Positions 7,901 through 11,164 of a stretch of DNA of 11,164 bases are shown here, piece by piece. The stretch is from NCBI GenBank assembly GCA_005223375.1, contig RXOD01006134.1:1-11164 (forward strand), read 5' to 3'. The notes under the pieces are model-generated. The model did no database searches. It was given only the letters and a program-made list of their open reading frames with translations, and had not been told where the DNA came from. Both the position numbers and the translations under genes were made by a program. Source of the stretch: Amoebophrya sp. AT5.2. Its lineage: Eukaryota; Sar; Dinophyceae; Syndiniales; Amoebophryaceae. Numbering within the stretch: position 1 is the stretch's first letter; every line of letters starts with the position of its first letter.

Positions 7901-10900
7901 GACTACCAGAAGACGCGGCTGCAGGCCGCGCGCGGGAACGCGGACCCGCTCTACCCGGGGCACTCCCCGTTGCACGCCGGGGTGAAGGTGCTCGCCCTGT
8001 ACGCCGACGAGCAGTCCGCGGTGGACGTCGACGCCCTGAAGTTGGACAGCGGAAAGTCGATGAACGTGGCGAACATCTCGACGCGGGAAATCCTGCAGAA
8101 CTTCTACTTCGTGGCTCTGGACGAGTTCGGGCGATTGCTAGAGCAGGGAATCCTCACGATCGGGAAAGAAGACCACTCGTGGCTCTCGGAGCTGATGCAC
8201 GCGGGCGAGCACCTGAATCTGAGCGGCCTCACGGGGGGGTACAAACTGTTCCACCGAATGGTGAAGACGCACCTGCCAGGGTTGGTAGTGCTGGGCGGCC
8301 CGCAAAGCCTGATCACCGGCGAAAGGGTGAGATTGAACAAGGGAACTGGAAAGGGAGGCAGCAAAAAGCAGACGCTTCGTGACTACCAGTCCAAGTTCGA
8401 AAAAATCTTAGACAGCATTGCGGAGACCATCAACGGCATGGACACCCCATATGGAGATGGATGGGGAGGTACTTTATTTATACCCGGCGTAGCCATTTTG
8501 GCCCAAGTAGCTTAAATAGCCTTATTAGCATTATTTTACACTTAACTCGTACTCGTTGATCATTAGCTTAACGTGCGCGAGGTTCGGCGCCCGGGCCCGC
8601 AATTTGCCAGGACCATACACTGTACAGCAGGAATTGGCTTTGCTTCCCTTTGGCTCCTAGTCCGATGCTATGATGTTGATGGTTGAGTAGCAGCTTTAGC
8701 TCATCGTCATCGATCGTCATCAATTTTATCGAAAAAGAACAGAGGACTCACCATAGATCCCTAACAAACTTGTCAACCACTACAGTTGGCACTTCCGATC
8801 CTCTGAACCCGTTCGCTGCTAACGCGGATGTTCATCACGAGGATGGGTACCAGGAAAAGAAGTCCGGTCCGGGCTGGGTCCGCATCGACAAATCAGCAGA
8901 CTACGACTCCTGGTGGCCGAAGGACTTGGAAGGCGACAACATCTGGGCTGAGGAGATGCAAAACGACACCAAAACGGGTATCACGATCGTGAAGATCGGG
9001 ACAAACATCGAATCCCTCGAGGACCCAATCAACCCGCACATGAGGGCGCAGGAGAATAGCTCTATTTTCAAAAGCGAGTGGACCAAGATCGACTTCAAGG
9101 AAACTTGTAAGCAGAAACTCCACAAAGATGAGCGCAAGATGTTCATGTTCGGGAGTGGGCGCGATCATCATCGGTACACCGATTGGGAGACGGATAGGAC
9201 GCCGTTGGATAAGAGGGTGGGGTTGGACAGAAACGGGTACTGGTACGTGCGGAAAGACCCAGACGGGACGTGGCGGGACCCAGATCTGAACTACCCGGAA
9301 AGGCCGTGGGGATGGATCAATGACGCAAGGGAAAAGAAAAGAGTAGAGCTCGCAGGGAAACCAAACTCGGCGGAAAAAGTACTTATAAAATATCTTTGAG
9401 AACAAGACCCAACTACAAGTGTAGTATGTGAATTGCTTCCACATCCACTCACTTCCCTAAACCCTCAAAACAGCGCGCGCTGATCGGATGGACGGCGGGC
9501 ACGCCGCAGAACTTTTTCGAGAAGGAGCTCGGCATGGCGCCCAAGTGGCGGCCGGAGGTGAGAATTTGCGACATGCGCATTCCCCGCGTCTTCGGTTCGT
9601 CTGCCGCCAACAAGCTGGAGCTGACCGCGCCCCACCTCCGCGACGACGGCTTCACCATGGCGAGCGCGAAGCCGCCGGGCGTGAAGGTTTGTCTCTCCAT
9701 GGCCCGGTACCAGCAGGAGCCTTTGGCGGAGGCGCTTTCGCTGTGGCACGAGCACCCGGACCACTGCCTCCTGCTGGACGTGATCGTTGCCGGGCACCAG
9801 AAGTTTTGCGACCGGAAGCAGCTGCACGCGTCGTTGGAGAGGAGCGTGATCGATTTGGTGTGCAGCATGGGGCTCTGCTTGAACCGGCTCAAACGGAACC
9901 CGAACCTGCAGTCGCTGGCGCAGTTCCTCCCCGGGCTGGGGCCGCGGAAGGCGAGCGCCCTGTTCGAGGCGATGCCAACGACGGGCGTGGTGGGGCAGAA
10001 CGTGCACTCCGCGGGCGGCCTGGAGGTGAGGGTGAAACCCTTCGAGCAGCTGCAGAGCATCATGGGCAAGCTGTTCGGCCCGCCAAACGGCGAGCAGCCC
10101 GACGACGCGCTCGCGGGCCTGGTACAGGAAGAACGGTTGGACCCGGACCGGAGCTGCTTCATTAACCACCACTTACAGGAGCTGGACGACGCAATCGAGG
10201 ACCTCTCCGCGGAGATGATGACGCTCAGTGTGCAGGGGAGGAACCTGCGGAAAAACAAAGATGAACACTACGGGTCTCATCTTGGCGGGATGAACAGGCA
10301 CGACCTCCTCCTCGGCGCGACGCCGGCGGACGCGGGCGGCAGCGCGTCCAGGGCAGCTGTGGGCTCCGTTCCGAACGAGGGCATGTCCGCCAACAGCATG
10401 GCGATGAGTGCGGTCGGTGGTGAACAGCTGGGCCTGAGTAGAATGAACGAGACGGCGCGGAAGGAAGAGATCGACGAGTTGAAACAAGAGCAGGACGCAA
10501 AGGAGAAAGAGTTCCTTAAGCAGGCCAACCGGCTGCAGGCCCTCGAGCTGCTCGTGGGGAAGCAGGAGTTAATCGGGAAGTATTTGCAGGGTGCAGACGA
10601 CGTGGACGCGGAGCAGGCGGCCAACTTCCAGCGGCAGATCCGGCGGCGGTTTCCGGGTTTTGGGTCCGGTGACACCGCGGAGATGCTGTACTTCCAGCGG
10701 TGGCGGGGCGAGGCCTCGGACGTGTGGCAGAACCTGAAGAAGTTCGTGCAGCTGTCCGACGACCACGAGGGCGGGGGCCTCGGCAAGCTGCAGGCCCTCT
10801 TCAGCGACAACGAGCAGCTCCAGGAACTCGCGTTCACGATCTGCCTCCAGTGGTACACGCGCATGTACGTCAAGAACAAGGGGTGGTTTTTGAAGAAGAT

Positions 10901-11164
10901 GGAGTTCGAGCTGGTACCCGACCCGGAGGGCAACAAGAAGGACCGGCGGACGGGGCTCCGGATGCGGGAGATGCTGGCCACGGACCTGGTGCAGCTGACG
11001 CTGCAGTACCGCTCGCTGTGGGAGCTGACGCGGTGGGACTGCGACGAGTGGACCGGGCTGGTCGACCAAATCACCAGCTTCCACAACCCGCTGATGCGCA
11101 TCCCCTTTCTGCTGCAGCAGGACCCGACGGGGGGCGTGGGCGTCTGGGCGGCGGAAGCAGCGGC
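1778..11164 (+). CDS. SPT6: SPT6-family transcription elongation factor / histone chaperone, six exons, 3' partial
   Basis: Model: join(1778..1907, 2317..4700, 5050..5650, 5931..8468, 8786..9378, 9474..11164), 2645 complete codons so far with no stop. SPT6 is a nuclear protein that travels with RNA polymerase II, binds histones and Iws1/Spn1, and restores chromatin behind the polymerase. Landmarks in family order are DFINDDDDE (residues 44-52), an Iws1-binding-like ELLEMFGG (229-236), VRYMHEAW (from 1150), DPLFSLLQKLFFPDVF (from about 1576), the YqgF/RNase H-like domain from GVKVLALYAD (1722), and the helix-hairpin-helix QFLPGLGPRKASALFEAM (2232-2249; compare QYVCGLGPRKGTHLLKIL in animals). 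S1 and SH2 domains are not reached before the window ends. ATG 1778 is preceded by an in-frame TAA at 1769-1771. The product is far longer than the roughly 1450-1730 residues of yeast and human SPT6 because of large insertions. Family assignment is confident; exact exon edges are predictions. Confidence 0.85.
1908..2316 (+). other. SPT6 intron 1 (409 nt, GT-AG, phase 1)
   Basis: It begins GTAAAAGA and ends CCATCGCTCGCAG. Splicing joins G(1907) to AT(2317-2318), giving an Asp codon and restoring MADFINDDDDE, which resembles the conserved FINDDDDE of animal SPT6. The intron also contains TACTAAC at 2011-2017 followed by a pyrimidine-rich stretch and CAG at 2059-2061, a complete-looking internal 3' splice site (see findings). 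Confidence 0.75.
2317..4700 (+). CDS. SPT6: SPT6 exon 2 (residues 44-838): acidic N-terminus, Iws1-binding-like motif, helical block, TP-rich insertion
   Basis: Order along the exon: DFINDDDDE (44-52); a second acidic patch, DDDIDNTDDDED (from 176); a charged helix rich in Lys/Arg/Glu (about 192-216); ELLEMFGGLDG (229-239), matching the position and form of the Iws1/Spn1-binding segment of SPT6 (EIFG in animals); LDPNEIWL and the KLPPEERE region; then helical, tryptophan-containing core sequence including FRSWWDKI and WQKVFMKLLEYEELVRQV up to about residue 597. From residue 598 the sequence changes to a Gly/His/Thr-Pro-rich insertion ending at GAAGYE, where GAG|GTGCG gives a phase-0 donor. 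ATG 2538, the first Met in this exon, is internal (Met118): the upstream 73 codons in the same frame complete the DFINDDDDE motif. Confidence 0.8.
3981..4037 (+). repeat. Two perfect 24-nt direct repeats, 33-nt period, in the coding sequence
   Basis: Copies at 3981-4004 and 4014-4037 are identical and begin with the palindrome GGTGGCCACC. In frame they encode GGHLTQMG twice, separated by NVT. The first copy follows directly on CAG|GTA at 3975-3980, which looks like a 5' splice site, and each copy contains CGCAG|ATG in phase 0. In-frame removal of 21 or 54 nt is therefore formally possible; the sequence also reads through without a stop. Confidence 0.85.
4538..4570 (+). repeat. 15-nt direct repeat encoding GHHTP twice
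   Basis: TGGCCACCACACGCC occurs at 4538-4552 and again at 4556-4570, an 18-nt period. It encodes GHHTPGGHHTP in the TP-rich insertion. It shares TGGCCACC with the repeat pair about 540 nt upstream, and the second copy carries the full palindrome GGTGGCCACC, suggesting the low-complexity region grew by local duplication. Confidence 0.8.
4701..5049 (+). other. SPT6 intron 2 (349 nt, GT-AG, phase 0)
   Basis: It begins GTGCGAACTAATC and ends CGACTACCGCACAG. All frames contain stops and base composition drops sharply relative to the exons. Both flanks are in phase 0 (GAG before, AGG after), giving GYE|RELALEAGRDGEL. The first five bases GTGCG are the reverse complement of CGCAC just before the terminal AG. 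It contains several short palindromes, for example GAATTCGAATTC and AACTAGTTCTAGTACT. Confidence 0.7.
5050..5650 (+). CDS. SPT6: SPT6 exon 3 (residues 839-1038 plus one base)
   Basis: The frame runs RELALEAGRDGELQFASPYD to ECYHHAD with no stop, then one base of a split Arg codon. HWALVQALGLDRTQKQF followed by TDWEKYDEQV resembles the SPT6 core stretch that in animals reads MYTICQSAGLDGLAKKF then a TPEQF helix, so I place this in the helical core before the ARYM segment. The 5' edge was chosen because CAG at 5047-5049 is the phase-0 acceptor after the last in-frame stop and GC-rich coding composition begins there. The frame stays open past 5650 to about 5740, but that part is AT-rich and the GT at 5651 matches the phase of the next exon. 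Confidence 0.7.
5651..5930 (+). other. SPT6 intron 3 (280 nt, GT-AG, phase 1)
   Basis: It begins GTACTCGTCG and ends CTTTGATGACAG. C(5650) joins GT(5931-5932) to make an Arg codon, giving CYHHAD-R-HNWYGLGKV. The donor type GTACTY recurs in introns 4 and 5. An alternative GT eight bases downstream, at 5658-5659, would not keep the frame, and other AGs near 5910 do not pair in phase with the GTACTC donor. Confidence 0.65.
5931..8468 (+). CDS. SPT6: SPT6 exon 4 (residues 1039-1884): helical core, charged insertion, first part of YqgF domain
   Basis: 2538 nt open in one frame. VRYMHEAWYS and LQNGELVKQVF (from residue 1150) match the SPT6 block that in animals reads ARYM...REPLVRQVL. A low-complexity, Ala/Asn/Lys/Glu-rich stretch (about residues 1298-1435, including AGAANAGANAAEAEQQGA and SYDSYNKDYYNNDEEKQ) is an insertion not seen in typical SPT6. 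DPLFSLLQKLFFPDVF and the following helices to KKFATLLNQKPP correspond to the block preceding YqgF. GVKVLALYAD (from 1722), FVALDEFGRLLEQGILTI and LPGLVVLGGPQSL fit the strands of a YqgF/RNase H-like fold. I see no complete acidic catalytic set, as expected for SPT6, where this domain is inactive. The exon ends GGGGAG|GTAC, phase 1. Confidence 0.8.
8469..8785 (+). other. SPT6 intron 4 (317 nt, GT-AG, phase 1) carrying a spliced-leader-like sequence
   Basis: It begins GTACTTTATTTA and ends AACCACTACAG. G(8468) joins TT(8786-8787) to form a Val codon, giving GDGWG-V-GTSDPLNPF. The exon 4 frame stays open only to a TAA within the intron at 8513-8515. The spliced-leader-like element begins 17 nt after the donor. 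Confidence 0.7.
8486..8507 (+). other. Dinoflagellate spliced-leader-like 22-mer inside intron 4
   Basis: The dinoflagellate spliced-leader exon is known as DCC, then GTAGCCATTTTGGC, then TCAAG. Here the window reads GGC at 8486-8488, GTAGCCATTTTGGC at 8489-8502, and CCAAG at 8503-8507. That is 20 of 22 agreeing, with 14 consecutive identities; the mismatches are at positions 2 and 18 of the leader. The next bases are TAGCTTA, so the GT that follows the leader in an SL RNA gene is not at the expected place, although AA|GTAG overlaps it by one base. I therefore read it as a relic or insertion, not an intact SL RNA gene. Chance resemblance cannot be excluded. Confidence 0.6.
8786..9378 (+). CDS. 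SPT6: SPT6 exon 5 (residues 1885-2082): tryptophan-rich lineage-specific block
   Basis: The exon is open throughout and fits phase 1 on the left and phase 0 on the right, so it belongs to the same transcript. Its sequence is unlike SPT6 that I know: hydrophilic and Trp-rich, with SWWPKD, DNIWAEEM, NGYWYVRKDPDGTWRDPD and ERPWGWIND. It sits just after a YqgF-like strand (GLVVLGGPQSL) and a following helix, and before DMRIPRVFGSSAANKLEL of exon 6, so it is an insertion in or next to the YqgF domain. Hand counts give 64 G+C in 120 bases at 8941-9060 against 37 in 60 at 7621-7680, so it is somewhat less GC-rich than exon 4. Function unknown. The frame continues only six codons past the donor before TGA at 9397-9399. 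Confidence 0.65.
9379..9473 (+). other. SPT6 intron 5 (95 nt, GT-AG, phase 0)
   Basis: It begins GTACTTATAAAATATC and ends ACCCTCAAAACAG. The exon before ends GAA AAA and the one after starts CGC GCG, giving SAEK|RALIGWTAGTPQNFF. It is AT-rich with a pyrimidine-rich 3' part. That part contains CCCTAAACCCT at 9455-9465, which matches the Arabidopsis-type telomere repeat also reported for dinoflagellates. Confidence 0.7.
9474..11164 (+). CDS. SPT6: SPT6 exon 6 (residues 2083-2645+): end of YqgF region, helix-hairpin-helix, long extension; runs off the window
   Basis: 563 complete codons without a stop to the window edge. DMRIPRVFGSSAANKLEL (about 2115-2132) lines up with [22 protein letters not shown]-type SPT6 sequence. 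VKVCLSMARYQQEPLAEALSL matches the AVSLARRIQDPLIEFA helix. QFLPGLGPRKASALFEAM (2232-2249) is the helix-hairpin-helix with its GLGPRK turn, the strongest SPT6 signature in the window. After it the sequence diverges: a Gly/Ala/Ser/Met-rich linker, a charged probable coiled coil (about 2404-2452, EEIDELKQEQDAKEKEF), then helical Trp-containing sequence (RWRGEASDVWQNLKKF, TICLQWYTRMYVKNKGWF) that I cannot match to SPT6. S1 and tandem SH2 domains should follow beyond the window. Confidence 0.8.

Noticed and set aside
6860..7975. Minus-strand open frame of 371 codons
   Set aside because: It is antisense to SPT6 exon 4 and shows the same Leu/Arg/His-rich shadow composition. The + strand frame carries the conserved SPT6 blocks.
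7423..8382. Plus-strand open frame of 319 codons in another frame of exon 4
   Set aside because: It is Arg/Ala/Gly/Pro-rich frame-shifted translation of GC-rich sequence. The alternative frame contains the YqgF-like domain.
4701..8785. GATCGATC-type palindromes shared by introns 2, 3 and 4 as a common element
   Set aside because: The shared stretch is only about 8-10 bases of a self-overlapping palindrome, and the surrounding intron sequences do not align.
9449..10258. Minus-strand open frame of 269 codons over exon 6
   Set aside because: It covers the helix-hairpin-helix coding region on the opposite strand and has no domain of its own.

Overview
The window is nuclear DNA of a eukaryote, most likely an alveolate of the dinoflagellate/syndinian kind (an Amoebophrya-like parasite would fit). 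Long GC-rich exons are separated by short, AT-richer GT-AG introns, every intron boundary I could place is phase-consistent, and the two genes lie head to tail on the + strand. The most specific lineage clue is a 22-nt stretch at 8486-8507 that agrees at 20 of 22 positions with the conserved dinoflagellate spliced-leader exon, including 14 consecutive identical bases. It lies inside an intron, which is odd in itself. The lineage call is inference.

Layout. Positions 2-807 hold the 3' end of an upstream gene of unknown function (two exons, one 140-nt intron). Positions 808-1777 show no convincing gene and should contain its 3' flank and the 5' flank of the next gene. From 1778 to the end of the window runs a single very large gene, an SPT6-family transcription elongation factor / histone chaperone, modelled as six exons: 1778-1907, 2317-4700, 5050-5650, 5931-8468, 8786-9378 and 9474-11164 (runs off the end). 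The joined reading frame already encodes 2645 residues, although the C-terminal part of SPT6 (S1 and tandem SH2 domains) has not been reached. The human protein is about 1726 residues in total.

The SPT6 assignment rests on features in the expected order: an acidic N-terminus with DFINDDDDE, an Iws1/Spn1-binding-like segment ELLEMFGG, helical core blocks, a YqgF/RNase H-like domain starting near GVKVLALYAD, and the helix-hairpin-helix QFLPGLGPRKASALFEAM. Between these lie large lineage-specific insertions: a Gly/His/Thr-Pro-rich region with 12 TP dipeptides, a charged segment, a Trp-rich block (exon 5) placed within or beside the YqgF domain, and more than 300 residues after the helix-hairpin-helix.

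Most other long open frames, including three minus-strand frames of 270-380 codons, are antisense or frame-shifted shadows of the GC-rich exons.
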